Part shown: positions 1 to 11,037 of the stretch, in pieces
Layout: every line of letters begins with the position of its first letter
Position numbering within the stretch: the stretch's first letter is position 1
Source of the DNA: Heracleum sosnowskyi
Lineage: Eukaryota; Streptophyta; Magnoliopsida; Apiales; Apiaceae
DNA length: 64,000 nucleotides
Direction of reading: 5' to 3'
Assembly (NCBI GenBank): GCA_030848705.1
Contig: JAUIZM010000013.1
Span: 1,116,001-1,180,000, forward strand
The notes under the pieces: model-generated
Told to the model about the DNA's origin: nothing
The model's input: only the letters and a program-made list of their open reading frames with translations
Database searches by the model: none
Program-made: the position numbers and the translations under genes

Positions 1-402
1 GATCTCATTTCTTCTCAAGCAATTAATTCTAGTTTATATTGTTAAATCCAAACCACTAGAAGTTGATTACTTGTATTGCTTTGATTATCTAGCGGATTTT
101 TATCCCTAGAATTTATCTCGAACTTGCTTTTAGCATTCGATCTTTTTATTGCAAATATTAGAAAAGTTCATGTCGAATTTATTCTAAATTTGTATTAATT
201 AGTTTGAGATAAATACTTTGTAATCCTTATTGTATTTGCAACACTCTTCAAGTTTAATATAAGTTATATTTAACTTGAATCTTGTTTCATTTATATTCCG
301 CATTAATTTGTTCTTAATTGTTAAATTATTCAAAGGACAAATTCGATAAAACGGTATAGTTTGTATTCAAACCCCCTTCTACAAACTTATCAGGACCTAA
401 CA
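1..402 (+). mobile_element. Partial Copia-type LTR (3' part)
   Basis: The sequence ends in CCTAACA and is followed after one base by TTGGCATCAGAGCC, the initiator-methionine tRNA type of primer-binding site used by plant Copia elements. The left end lies outside the window, so the LTR length is unknown. A Copia-like gag start follows at 506, in the expected place. The rest of this Copia element is missing because the sequence changes to a Ty3-type element near 640. Confidence 0.75.
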
Positions 403-403
403 A

Positions 404-417
404 TTGGCATCAGAGCC
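404..417 (+). other. Primer-binding site of the Copia fragment
   Basis: TTGGCATCAGAGCC lies just after the LTR end and resembles the usual plant Copia site TGGTATCAGAGC, complementary to initiator tRNA-Met. It sets the LTR boundary at 402. Confidence 0.75.
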
Positions 418-505
418 TTTTGATTGATATACAAATCAAAGATCCAATTGTTTTGAGATTTTTCTTAAACTCTGAAATTTTTATTATTCCTAAAAATCTC
501 AAAAG

Positions 506-640
506 ATGTCTACTACACAGAAAGTGGGTACAGTCAAAATCCCAAGTATCAGCAAGGAGCATTATCCAATGTGGAAGAAGAAAATGCTCCTATTTCTTAA
601 GGTTGCAAATCCTAAATACATTGGTGTGCTGAAGAATGGT
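506..640 (+). pseudogene. Copia gag, N-terminal fragment
   Basis: The reading frame starts MSTTQKVGTVKIP and runs through a HYPMWKKKMLLFL segment, typical of the first residues of Ty1/Copia gag, where the capsid begins. About 45 residues survive. At about 632-640 the similarity switches to a Ty3 reverse transcriptase in another frame, so this is a truncated remnant, not a working gag. It sits about 90 bases after the primer-binding site, the normal position for gag. Confidence 0.65.
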
Positions 641-1185
641 TGGCTAACCCGGTGCTGGTCAAAAAAGCCAATGGAAAATGGAAAATGGAGGATGTGAGTG
701 GACTTCACAGACTTGAACGATGCATGTCCTAAGGATTGTTTTCCCTTACCAAGAATTGATACTCTGATAGATGCCACAGTCGGGCACGAGATGTTGAGCT
801 TCATGGATGGCTTCAGTGGATACAACCAAATCAAAATGCACAAAGATGACATCTCCAAGGTATCATTCATCACTGACTTTGGTGTTCATCAAAGATTGGT
901 GAACAAAATCTTTGAGCACCTGATTGGAAAAACCATGGCGAAGTCTATGTAGATGACATGTTGGTTAAAATCCTTGATAAGGCGGATCATATAAACCATC
1001 TACGGGAAGCATTTGAAGTGTTGAGGCACCATAGGATGATGTTGAATCCAGCTAAGTGCGCCTTCGGCGTTGGGTCAGGGAAGTTTCTAGGCCTAATGGT
1101 TTCTAAATGAGGAATTGAGGCTAACCCTGATAAAATCAAAGCAGTCCTAGACATGGAATCACCACGTTCTGTCAAGGATGTTTAT
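632..1185 (+). pseudogene. Ty3/Gypsy reverse transcriptase fragment
   Basis: Translated pieces in order are EEWLANPVLVKKANGKWRM, VDFTDLNDACPKDCFPLP, LSFMDGFSGYNQIKMH, YVDDMLVK and GKFLGLMVS, which are the successive motifs of a Ty3 reverse transcriptase. Damage: a TGA follows KWRM (about 697), the segment containing the PFGLKNAGATFQ motif is deleted near 885-895, a frameshift lies just before YVDDM (about 945), and another TGA follows LMVSK (about 1108). Only part of the polymerase is present, with no protease, RNase H or integrase beside it. It is a dead fragment fused to the Copia gag start. Confidence 0.85.
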
Positions 1186-1189
1186 CAAA

Positions 1190-1976
1190 TTTATTATTAA
1201 ACAGTTATTTGATTTTTCAACCCAGCACACATCCAAAATACTTGGTAAAATCTCATTTAAAAAGTTATAACTACGGAAATTAGTAATGGAAGTGACAGCT
1301 AAATAAAATGTGATTAAAATATATTTAATAATTATTGGTTTATTTTCAAATTTTATATTTTAGAAAATACTACATATCTTTCTATTATGTATAATCACAT
1401 GCAAGGTTAAGTAAATTTAAGTCACTAGGTAATGCTTTCATTTTATGACCTTTTAAAGCTAGTCAAAAAATAGAGGACAACTTGCAACAATAATTCTTCT
1501 GGTAGACTCATTCGCTAGACTGCATTAAAAAATATATACACACTAGGCGAGAGAATATGCATGTCCTGATGCAATATAGAATACAATAAACATCCTGCTC
1601 TTTCATCCTTTGCCATTTCTCTCGCTCGCCCATACTGGAACAAATATATGAGCTTAGGCGAGCAAATTATACTATCTCCAACCCCATACTACCAGGTGGT
1701 TTATTAAGTGATGCTTTCATTGTCACCTTCCAAAGCTAGTCAAAAATAGAGAACAACCTGCAACAACAATTCCTTTTAAATATATTTCGTTGGCCTTGGT
1801 ATATTTATGGGTTCGCCCCACTGCAAAATATATACACTCTAGGTATGCTTTTGACCTCTCAGTGTATGTCATTTATAAACTTGTACCAGGATCAGGCTAG
1901 CCGAGCAAGTCATTCAAATTCAATTATATGGGCGTATACATAATGCACAGGCGAGGGAAATCACAAGGCCAGGGAA
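1190..1976. repeat. GGCGAGGGAA-motif repeat, copy 1
   Basis: This belongs to an unnamed repeat with an AT-rich part (from 'cccagcacac' to 'aatcacatgcaag') followed by a part with spaced GGCGAG/GCGAGGGAA motifs. Close copies of the AT-rich part lie at 12150-12370 and 27240-27490. Copies of the motif-rich part lie at 5166-5545, 11571-11776 and 25428-25810. I see no coding capacity and cannot assign it to a known family. It continues at 4434 beyond CACTA-1. Confidence 0.7.
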
Positions 1977-4430
1977 CACTACAAGAAAGTAAGGCTAATT
2001 TCGACAAACCAAATTCGACAGAAACCAAATTCGACAGAATTCAGTCGAAATTATACAATGCGGCTAAATTCGACAGTTTTCGGTCGAAAATGTATTCTGT
2101 CGAAATCGATCTGTCGAATTTAGTAATAAATTCGACAGATTTTTTTATGTTGTCGAATTCAGTACTAAATTCGACAGATTTTTTTATTGTGTCGAATTTA
2201 GTAAAAGGTAAGAATTTGCCGCTAATATTTTTGAATTTAGTAAAATGTGGGATATTTCCCGCCCAAAATTTTTCACATTATTCAAAACTATAGTCGACAG
2301 CGTTATGTCGAATTTAGTTCCAGCTCCTAAATTCGACCAAAAACGGTCGAATTTAGCCACGATCCAAAATTTTATGTAGTCCAAATGAAAATCCCCTAAA
2401 AAAGAGATGGAAAATAAATATAGTTGTACACATCATGAAAAATAAATAAAAATATAAGGATAAAATTTATTACATGTAAGAATTTAGTTGTACAAAAATT
2501 TTACATAATTTTTTTATATGATTAGATAATGTTGAACTTTCATTTTTTGATACTTTTAGAAAAATTAAATTAAATATCTAATTGGTTTTAAAAAATACAA
2601 AAAAAAAATGAAAGTATTTGGATGATATATTACATTCACTAAAAAAATTTGAATAAATAATAATGGGTAGAAAAAAAAAGTTTTTTTTATAATTCTGTAC
2701 ATAAACGACATAGTTGAGTAGAATATGGGCGGTTTAGGGTTTAGATTTAGGGGTTAGCCTAGGGTTAGAGTTTTAAGTTTATTTAAAAATTGTTTTGAGT
2801 AATCCAACCGTACGGATGTGAAGATTATCAAAAGAATATAGTGTGTGCAAAAAAATAGTTAATTTAAATATTTATATCTTAAACATTTTAACAAATATAT
2901 ATATATATATATATCACTTACACTAAATTCGACCAACTAGGGCTTGTGGTCGAATTTAAGCTTTAGTTCTACTGATATTGGTCGAATTTAGCTAAATTCA
3001 ACAGATTTCAGTCGAATTTAGCTAAATTCAACCGATTTCAGTCGAATTTACCCATGTTTTATTTTTGACCAGATTTAGCCAAATTACACCGAATTCTGTC
3101 GAATTTAACTTCTAGTTTTGGTGGGAATTTTGCCGCCAAAATTTTTGAATTTAGTCAAAACTATATTCGACAGTGTTGTGTCGAATTTAGTACCAGCTCT
3201 TAAATTTGACCAAAAACGGTCGAATTTAGTACCAGCTCCTAAATTCAACTGATTTCTGTCGAATTTACCCGTGTTTTATTTTCGACCATATTTGGTTGAA
3301 TTTAGGAAAATTCAGAATAAGTTAATTTTCTCTTGCCACGTGTCACGCTGGTAGTGGTTGAAAAACAAGCACATGGATTGCTCTTTTACATTGAATCTAA
3401 ACCATCCATTTCTTCCCTAAAATATTTCATCCTAACCATTAATTTAATTACACTCATCTCTTTCTCTTTTATATATTTCATTCATTCATATTTTCTCATA
3501 AACATTCAATTACTCCTACTCCATTTTTCTTCTCTAACAAACATACTTATCAATTTATATACATAAACACTAACACATGTTTCATATATTTTAAGCACTA
3601 TATATATACATAATTCATATTAGCACATCCATTAATTACATTTCTAGCATCCGACGAGTTCACCCCAATCAATTCCGGCAAGTTCACCCCCATTCAATTC
3701 CGGCGAGTTGTTTGTAGTATGCTTCTTAAAAGCGAAACAACACAAGTCATTATAATTATACACACACCAAGTTAAGTTTTTTTTTATATTTTCTTTACAT
3801 TTGGATATTATTTGGGTAGAGTAATTTTATAGTGTTTGAGTTTTAATGTGTTTTAAAAGAAGTAGAAATTATTGTATTTTTAGTTCAACATTATTGATTT
3901 ATATTATTTTCGGATTAGTACAAAAAATGACTATTGTATCCATTATTGTTTAATGTAATTACCTTCTTGATATACAAACACTAGTATACAAACACTAGTG
4001 AAAAATCGCAAAAAATTGGATAAATTATTGAGCAGCAGATTCTGCTGCTTATTTTTTAAAAACTGGTGTTCATTAAATTCGACCGAATTTTGTCGAATTT
4101 AATATGTAATTTGGACTGTGTTCCGTCGCATTTAGCATACTAATTTCGACCATATTTTGTCGAATTTAATGCACTAAGGGCGCCAAAATTTGAAAATTTA
4201 AATTTTTTAGCGGAATTTGAAAATTTCAAAATTTTGAAATATTCGGCTAAATTCGACAGAATTTAGTCTGTCGAATTTACATAAATTCGACAGAATTTGC
4301 TAAATTCGACGCGAGCATTTTCGACAAACACATTTTCTGTCGAATTTAGTTAAATTCGACAAAATTCCGTCGAATTTAGTTAAATTCGACAAAATTTTTC
4401 TTGTCGAATTTAGCCGTTTTTCTTGTAGTG
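1977..4430. mobile_element. CACTA-1, non-autonomous CACTA (En/Spm-type) transposon
   Basis: The element begins CACTACAAGAAA and ends TTCTTGTAGTG, the terminal inverted repeats of the CACTA superfamily. It is flanked by the 3-bp duplication GAA at 1974-1976 and 4431-4433. The uninterrupted site is visible in related repeats near 11744 and 25743, where the flanking text reads gagggaattttgca without an insertion. Both subterminal regions carry dozens of copies of TAAATTCGAC or its complement GTCGAATTTA, the usual kind of transposase-binding array. No transposase reading frame is present, so it would depend on a partner enzyme. An (AT)n run lies at about 2893-2913. Confidence 0.92.
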
Positions 4431-4433
4431 GAA

Positions 4434-4890
4434 TTTTGCAAGGGCGAGTGTCTTAACCCACGTACGTCTTCTCACACGTTTTTATAGTATTTTAATTATT
4501 ATCAATTATTTTCTGGCATAGTTAGTTTTTTAATATATATTATAATGATGAAATACAAGTTGAGTTAAGTGGAAAATAATTTATTCTTTTAAAAAATTAT
4601 GTATTTTAGAAAAAAAAATATTATATACTGTATAAGTACAATTATATTGTGTACTACTTCAAAACTAAGACATAGTGTATTTCAGTAAATCTGAGTGGTT
4701 GATTACATAAAACTAATTTAACATAAGGTTGTAATTTGAACCTAACCCTACCCTAATATAATAGTAACAAATGTACTGTTGTACTTGTACTCTACAATTA
4801 TATTGATATCAGCCTATACTGTATAAATTAATTTTAAATTCTAATATAACATAAGGTTCTAATTTGAATCTAACTTTACCCTAATATAAT
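4434..4890. repeat. Continuation of repeat copy 1 and AT-rich spacer
   Basis: The first 45 bases (gcgagtgtcttaaccc to ctcacacg) continue the GGCGAGGGAA repeat. The rest is AT-rich with no gene. A segment of about 43 bases ending ctaatataat occurs twice, at about 4720-4762 and 4847-4890, as a direct repeat. Confidence 0.5.
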
Positions 4891-4891
4891 A

Positions 4892-5163
4892 CTCCCTCTG
4901 TCCCCCTAGGTTCTTTACGTTGGGGGGACGGCACGGAGCTTAAGAAAAAGTGTAAATTAATAGGGAAAAGTAAGAAAAATGAGTAAAGTGGTGGGACCAA
5001 TCAATATTTAATGTATAAAGTGGGTATAAAGTAGGTATAGTGGAGGAAAATAGTTGATGTGATTGGATTTTATATTATAAAATGTTACTATTTTTGGTAT
5101 GTAAAGAAATGAGAGGGACGTACCAAAAAGGAAACTGTAAAGAAATGAGAGGGACAGAGGGAG
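4892..5163. mobile_element. Stowaway-type MITE (Tc1/mariner)
   Basis: The terminal inverted repeats CTCCCTCTGTCC and GGACAGAGGGAG are flanked by TA on both sides (4890-4891 and 5164-5165). These are the hallmarks of plant Stowaway MITEs. The length of 272 bp is normal, and there is no coding capacity. Confidence 0.93.
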
Positions 5164-5165
5164 TA

Positions 5166-5545
5166 ACAAGTGACTTAACCCACGTCTTCTCACATGCATG
5201 GATAAGTCATCGCTATCATTTTGTCACCTTTCAAAGTTAGTCAAAAAAAATGAGGACAACTTGCAGCAATAATTCTTCTCGCCTCGGTAAACTCATTGGC
5301 TCGCCCGCATTGCAAAACATATACACACTCGGCGAAAGAATCAGTGATTATGCATGTGAATAATAACACAGATGTAATATGCACAAGGTGTCTCGTCATA
5401 TATGATGGTTGTGCCTGCTCCTTTACTCTGTTTTATTCTTGTTTGTCTCACCTCTTATCCTTGAAAGTCTTCGCCCGAGCTATAAGTACAAAGACGAGGC
5501 GAGCGAATAAAGTATGGCACAGGCGAGGGAAATCACATGGCGAGG
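5166..5545. repeat. GGCGAGGGAA-motif repeat, copy 2 (left part)
   Basis: It is the same family as 1500-1976 and is closely related to 25428-25610. It is cut by Tat1: the last five bases CGAGG (5541-5545) are duplicated at 11566-11570, where the repeat resumes. No gene is seen. Confidence 0.75.
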
Positions 5546-6073
5546 TGTTGTGGAATAAAAACTGAGCTTGCGAATTTAATGCTAGGGTTAGAGAGCTTCG
5601 AGCTTTAATGGCTGCACTTGTGTTTCGAGACTAAATCGGTCCTCACAAGATGCCTACGTATCTCAATTCGTTATTGAGAATCAAGCCAAAGACGTAGTTC
5701 TGATTGTAGGATCAGGGACCTTATATAGGCGTCTGGAGCCTAGTATTTATGGTATGTTTTAGGAGTATTAGCGAATAAGTCTCCTTTTTGATATTGGATA
5801 AGCATTGTATTGCTTGGCGGGCAAGTCTTTTCCTCGTTGATAAAGGCTGTGACTCATTAATTGCCTTTAATTGGGATTCTAGATCCTTCTTTGACCAATT
5901 TTCCATAATTTGGACTCTTTTTATGAGCTGTATATTTTCCCTAATCATTAATTACGAAATTAATGAATAATCAGGGTTTCGGGTTTTGAATATTGGGTCG
6001 TGCTCTTGGACCAATTCGGGTCTAATTAATATGTCATTAATTATATTTTTAGGGTTATTTTTAGCCCATATCA
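5546..6073 (-). repeat. Tat1 3' LTR
   Basis: The 528-bp LTR is nearly identical to 11038-11565; the differences I see are at the equivalents of ttaggagtA/C, cttggcgG/A and attgggT/C. On the minus strand it reads TGATATGGGC to CCACAACA. A TATA-like CTATATAAGG lies near 5718 on the minus strand. Confidence 0.93.
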
Positions 6074-6090
6074 TTTGCCCCCCAATTTTT
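6074..6090 (-). other. Tat1 polypurine tract
   Basis: On the minus strand AAAAATTGGGGGGCAAA directly precedes the 3' LTR start TGATATGGGC. This is the right place and composition for priming plus-strand DNA synthesis. Confidence 0.8.
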
Positions 6091-6281
6091 AGGAAAACTT
6101 TTCAAGCTTTCGTAGAAATTATATTGACCTTTTTCGAGATTCGGGGTCTTTTTTATCCTTTACCTAGGACTTCATTTACACTAGTGTTTCACAAATATCG
6201 CCTTATTGCAAAGTGTGGAGCGACCTACACATTTACGACGATTTATGCCTTATTCGAGGCTAATTTGACATTTCTATGAAA

Positions 6282-6740
6282 TATTCCTAATATTTAAGGA
6301 ATTTCCATGTACCCACAGGTATTTTTAATAATTATTCCTAATATTTTAGGAATTTTCATGTATCCACAGGTATTTTTAATAATTATTCCTAATATTTTAG
6401 GAATTTTCATGTACCCACAGGTATTTTTAATAATTATTCCTAATATTTTAGGAATTTTCATGTACCCACAGGTATTTTTAATAATTATTCCTAATATTTT
6501 AGGAATTTCCAGGTACCCACAGGTATTTTTAATAATTATTCCTAATATTTTAGGAATTTTCAGGTACCTACAGGTATTTTTAATAATTATTCCTAATATT
6601 TTAGGAATTTCCATGTACCCACAGGTATTTTTAATAATTATTCCTAATATTTTAGGAATTTTCATGTACCAACGGGTATTTTTAATAATTATTCCTAATA
6701 TTTTAGGAATTTTCATGTACCAACGGGTATTTTTAATAAT
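6282..6740. repeat. 51-bp tandem repeat in Tat1
   Basis: About nine copies of a 51-bp unit built on ttttaataattattcctaa. Because 51 is divisible by three and the unit lacks stops, long frames of 17-residue repeats are open on both strands. I regard these as an artefact of the repeat, not proteins. Confidence 0.93.
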
Positions 6741-7035
6741 TTTTTAGGGTTTGATTCGTAATTTTTCAAAGCCCAGGGGTGAATTTTTCATATTTGAAAC
6801 TTCAGTGGAGAATCTGTCCATTTCTAAACTTCAGGGAAGAATTTTTGAACCACTCAGAACTTGGGGTACTAAACTGCACTTTGGCAGTTTAGTCCATTTG
6901 GTAGCCAGGTCGAAGCAATCGACCTCATTTGAGGGGTCTCACTCACGACCTCATTTGAGGTCGAATAAAATAGTTTTTTTTTTTTTTCAAATATTATTGA
7001 ATAATAATATTTATTTTACCCGAATTTTTTTAAGG

Positions 7036-7430
7036 GTACTTCCGACCTCATTTTGACGTATTTTAGACCTCATTTTGAGGTATTTTAGACCTCATTTTTG
7101 AGGTATTCTAGACCTCATTTTGAGGTATTTTCGACCTCAATTTTTTCAGGTATTGTCGACCTCGAACCCAGTCTTTTTAGACCTCATTTTCGACCTCGAA
7201 AGGTCCCAGGTCGAAGTCTTCGACCTCGTTTTTCCGTGCTTTTTCGACCTCGGTCGTTCGATCTCAAACCCAGTCTCCTTAGACCTCATTTTGAGGTATT
7301 TTAGACCTCATTTTTGAGGTATTTTAGACCTCAATTTGGTCCCAGGTCGAGCAATTTGACCTCGTTTTTCCGTGTTTTTTCGACCTCGGTCGTTCGATCT
7401 CAGTCTAGAGTTTCTTCGACCTCGGTTGGC
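7036..7430. repeat. Short GACCTCATTTTGAGG repeats in Tat1
   Basis: Many irregular copies of a 20-30 bp unit centred on the small inverted repeat GACCTCATTTTGAGGT, with variants GACCTCGTTTTTCCGTG and GGTCGTTCGATCTCA. The unit also appears before (6930-6960) and inside the 74-bp repeats that follow. Confidence 0.8.
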
Positions 7431-7432
7431 TC

Positions 7433-7825
7433 CAACAACGCCAAACGTGGCTTATAGATACAAGAACTAACTTGAGTTCTAACACCTTAGACCTCATTTG
7501 AGGTTTCAACAACGCCAAACGTGGCTTACAGATACAAGAACTAACTTGAGTTCTAACACCTTAGACCTCATTTGAGGTTTCAACAACGCCAAACGTGGCT
7601 TACAGATACAAGAACTAACTTGAGTTCTAACACCTTAGACCTCATTTGAGGTTTCAACAACGCCAAACGTGGCTTACAGATACAAGAACTATCTTGAGTT
7701 CTAACACCTTAGACCTCATTTGAGGTTTCAACAACGCCAAACGTGGCTTACAGATACAAGAACTAATTTGAGTTCTAACACCTTAGACCTCATTTGAGGT
7801 TTCAACAACTCCAAACGTGGCTTAT
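7433..7825. repeat. 74-bp tandem repeat in Tat1
   Basis: About five copies of a 74-bp unit running from CAACAACGCCAAACG through ttgagttctaacacc to CCTCATTTGAGGTTT, at starts 7433, 7507, 7581, 7655, 7729 and a partial at 7803. Copies are nearly identical, implying recent expansion. No coding signal is present. Confidence 0.93.
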
Positions 7826-8472
7826 AGGTAGAGGACCTGATTTTGAGGTTCAACATCTTAATTTTCACATCGAGAGGTCTTCATGAACGAAGACAGACAT
7901 AATGTTTCACTTGTTTCTTTAATTTGAGCTTCCAGTATATCGAATCGAAGCTCGTTCTGAGCTCTACTTCCTCGAATTTTCAGGGGTTTCAACCCTTATA
8001 TTAACCTTCTTCCAATAGGCCTCTTTAGGCTTTTAGTTGAGCTTGTAACATAACTCTTTGATCCTTCAGGATCTTCTATCCATGCATGTTATTTATGCAT
8101 ATTATGTTTCTTCGTTCTTGCATTCACTTATATTTACTTAGCTTTTCTTTTGTAAGGCAATTCCTAGTACTTGGCCTCTTGAATGGGCTGGCACCTTGAT
8201 CAAGTGTTATTGGTACAACTTGTTCTTTAGTAGAACAATAAGGAAATACTCAAACAAAGATAAGTAATAAAATAGTGAATGAGAACTTGAAATATTTCCT
8301 TTGAAAAAGAGGGTTCGACCCTTACATAGTGCTTTACTTCCTACTAAGAGCTTAAGAGCTCAGAATGGTTTCGTCGTCCTTATTGCTACTTGTCCTATTA
8401 GTGGATCCCTTAAGGAATCACTTTAAACATATTAAACTTTTTAAATTTGAGGCATGCCAAGTTTTTGGCACC
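7826..8472. other. Tat1 non-coding spacer
   Basis: This is the spacer between the tandem repeats and the gag-protease stop codon. In an autonomous relative pol would follow gag here, but I find no reverse transcriptase, RNase H or integrase motif on either strand. Confidence 0.6.
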
Positions 8473-11004
8473 TCAGCCCTTCAAGGGTTCAGGCAACAAT
8501 GCTCCAATGTAAGTGACTTTGTCTGGTTCTTCCGGGATTAGGGGAATAGGATTTAGATCCTCGGCTGGCTTTCCCCTTCTTTCTTCATCATCTTTTGAAT
8601 TCATAACCTTGATTGGGAGAACCTGCCCCCCGACTCCATCAGGCCTTAACGCGGCTACATAGCAATTCCTAGCCATCTTTTGATCTCCTTGTTCTTCACC
8701 AACCCCGTTCCTTGTTGGGAACTTGATTTTCAAATGGTAAGTTGAGGCAACAGCCTTGAATGCATAAAGGCCTGTCCTACCGAGGATTGCATTATAAGTC
8801 GAGGTTGCCTTTATCACCACGAAGTTCAGCATTTGAGTTGCTGTTTGTGACCCTTGCCCTATTGTCATAGGGAGCTGAATAGTTCCCTCTACTTTGGATT
8901 CAACCCCATTGAACCCATATATGGGCATGTTTGAAGGAGTCAGTTGTGAATCGGTATATCCCATCTTGATGAAGGCGTCATGGAACAGGATGTCCACGGA
9001 AGCTCCATTATCTACTAGAACCCTCTTAGTTTTAGAGTTTCCTATTACATGTATAATGACCAACGGGTCGTCATGGGGGAATTTCACCCCTTCAAGATCA
9101 GAATCATCAAAGCTAATAGCCACTTCTGTCTTGGCACGTTTCGGTGCTTCTCCTACAACAGTCATTACCTCTCGGGCATAAGCTTTCCTTGAGTTTCGGG
9201 AGGACCCAGCAGCAGTCGGTCCTCCAAATATCATGTTGATGACAGGCCCTCGGGGCTTAGGATTACGATCTTGGTCGTTGTCCCTCCTATCATAGTCTTT
9301 CCTTTCATAGTTTCCTTGTTGATTTCCTCGATTCCCATCCTTAGTGAACTTATCGAGTTTTCCTCTTCGGATTAAGAACTCGATTTCATCTTTCAGTTGT
9401 CTACAATCGTCGGTGTCATGACCAACTTCTTTATGGAATCGACAGAATTGATTCTTGTTTCGTTTCTCCAAGTCGGATCTTAGTGGCTTTGGCCATCGAA
9501 GATCTTCTTCCTTCTCAATATCCATCAGAATTTGACTCCTGGGAGTGTTCAATCTTGCATACTCATTGAACCTGGGTCCAAAGTTGTTCCTTTTAGGTGG
9601 AGAGTCAGAATCCTTCGTTGTCCTGGGATATTTGTCCCTAGCGTCATACTCTTGAGTCTCCTTTCTCTTTTTTCCGTTTTCACTTCCCTCAACAGTGGGT
9701 TCATATTTCTTCATACTTTCCTCGGCCTTGATATACTTTCCGGCTCTATCTTGGAGCTTCAACATGTTTTCGGGTGGATGCTTTGCTAACGACCTTTTGA
9801 AGTGATCATCAGTAGTTCCTTGTTGTAGGGCTATCATAGCTACTTTGTCCTCCAAGTCCGGGACTTTCAGAGCCTCCTTAGTGAATCGATTTATGTATTC
9901 CCTCAAGGATTCATTCTCACCTTGCCTGATTCCCATGAGGGATGCAGAACTTTTCTCATGCACCCTCCCACTTACAAATTGGTTGATGAACGCCTTACTC
10001 AACTCTTTGAAGGATCTAATAGAATTGGGAGGTAGACGACTATACCAACGTTGGGCCATGCCTGCCAAGGTTTGTGGAAACGCCCTACACTTGACTGCAT
10101 CGTTGGTTGGCTGCAACAGCAGTGCATTGGAGAAGGTCCTTACATGATTTGCGGGATCTCCCGTTCCATCATAGGCTTTGATCGAAGGCATCTTAAACTT
10201 TCTGGATATAGCCGTTTTCATGATCTCTTGAGTAAACGGTGGTGTAGGATCATCAGGATCTCCTAGGGGCAACAGAATATTAGGATCACCCCTTGGGGCT
10301 TCAGCCCTCTTGGTCCTTCTTGGTGGATCCAAGTTGATTATCGGGATTCCTTCAGTCGTTCGGCCCCGAGATTGAGCGGCCTCTTCTTCAGCAAGGAGTT
10401 TTTTGAGCCTTGCAGTCTCTGCCTCGTGGGCTGCAAGTTTCTCCCTAGTAGTTTGGGGTGGCTCCCGATTTGTCTGGGATGAACGTCTCCTTCTTGGGGC
10501 GACATCCTCCCCAGTTGTATAACCTTCATCCTCGGTGTATGGTCCAGAGTAATCTTGAATGAGAGGGGTCTGATGAGTTTGTTGATTTTGGGGTCCCAGA
10601 CCTTGAATATAAGGGGGCACATATGCCTCATGGTAGATTGGATTAGTTCCATTACCGCCCGCCATGGGTCGAGGGGGCATGCCATAGCTTGGCATCCCCA
10701 AAGTCTGATTCGCGTATTGAGGGAGATCAGTAGTATGGAGTTGAAGGCTCCTTGGTGCACTCATGAGCAGCGGGGAGGTCGTGATTGGTTGTTGGTGAAC
10801 AGTCTCTTGTGGATTAGATCCATGAATGACCATCTGCAGGGGATTCGTCCCTTCAACCGAAATCGGGATTTCCGGTCCTTGAGTGTTGGTGGGGATATTC
10901 GCCCCTTGTGTGCCAGTAGTCGGCGGTGGCTGATCAGCCTCAGAAGTGATAGGGCGATCATCGGGAGTTTGAGTATCCCGAGCTGTTCTTCGTGTGTTTG
11001 CCAT
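8473..11004 (-). CDS. Tat1 Gag-protease polyprotein (843 aa)
   Basis: Structural polyprotein of a Tat-lineage Ty3 retrotransposon; Gag assembles the particle and the protease matures it. The N-terminal 250 residues are polar and proline-rich. The capsid-type retrotrans_gag region follows (AQRWYSRLPPNSI, then LREYINRFTKEAL). A zinc-knuckle-like CRFHKEVGHDTDDC (C-x2-H-x4-H-x4-C, where the usual second Cys is His as in many Tat Gags) comes next, then an aspartic protease with VLVDNGASVDILF at about 662-674 and a C-terminal ILGRTGLYAF flap-like segment. The frame is fully open, unlike most coding regions in this window. It starts 33 bases inside the primer-binding site and ends without a downstream pol. 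The start MANTRRTARD is the first ATG after the primer site. Confidence 0.93.
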   Translation of the reverse strand: MANTRRTARDTQTPDDRPITSEADQPPPTTGTQGANIPTNTQGPEIPISVEGTNPLQMVIHGSNPQETVHQQPITTSPLLMSAPRSLQLHTTDLPQYANQTLGMPSYGMPPRPMAGGNGTNPIYHEAYVPPYIQGLGPQNQQTHQTPLIQDYSGPYTEDEGYTTGEDVAPRRRRSSQTNREPPQTTREKLAAHEAETARLKKLLAEEEAAQSRGRTTEGIPIINLDPPRRTKRAEAPRGDPNILLPLGDPDDPTPPFTQEIMKTAISRKFKMPSIKAYDGTGDPANHVRTFSNALLLQPTNDAVKCRAFPQTLAGMAQRWYSRLPPNSIRSFKELSKAFINQFVSGRVHEKSSASLMGIRQGENESLREYINRFTKEALKVPDLEDKVAMIALQQGTTDDHFKRSLAKHPPENMLKLQDRAGKYIKAEESMKKYEPTVEGSENGKKRKETQEYDARDKYPRTTKDSDSPPKRNNFGPRFNEYARLNTPRSQILMDIEKEEDLRWPKPLRSDLEKRNKNQFCRFHKEVGHDTDDCRQLKDEIEFLIRRGKLDKFTKDGNRGNQQGNYERKDYDRRDNDQDRNPKPRGPVINMIFGGPTAAGSSRNSRKAYAREVMTVVGEAPKRAKTEVAISFDDSDLEGVKFPHDDPLVIIHVIGNSKTKRVLVDNGASVDILFHDAFIKMGYTDSQLTPSNMPIYGFNGVESKVEGTIQLPMTIGQGSQTATQMLNFVVIKATSTYNAILGRTGLYAFKAVASTYHLKIKFPTRNGVGEEQGDQKMARNCYVAALRPDGVGGQVLPIKVMNSKDDEERRGKPAEDLNPIPLIPEEPDKVTYIGALLPEPLKG

Positions 11005-11018
11005 GGTTGATGTTGTCT

Positions 11019-11037
11019 TCCCACAGACGGCGCCAAA
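11019..11037 (-). other. Tat1 primer-binding site
   Basis: On the minus strand TTTGGCGCCGTCTGTGGG immediately follows the 5' LTR end. The TGGCGCC core is common in plant Tat/Athila elements. The same sequence follows the Tat2 LTR, so both would use the same tRNA primer. Confidence 0.85.

Noticed and set aside
6294..6747. Long open frames on both strands encoding 17-residue repeats
   Set aside because: They come from a 51-bp tandem repeat without stops; strand symmetry and the absence of any start context show that this is an artefact.
7433..7825. Regular repeats that could suggest a CRISPR array
   Set aside because: The 74-bp units are contiguous with no unique spacers, inside a plant retrotransposon; no cas genes are present.
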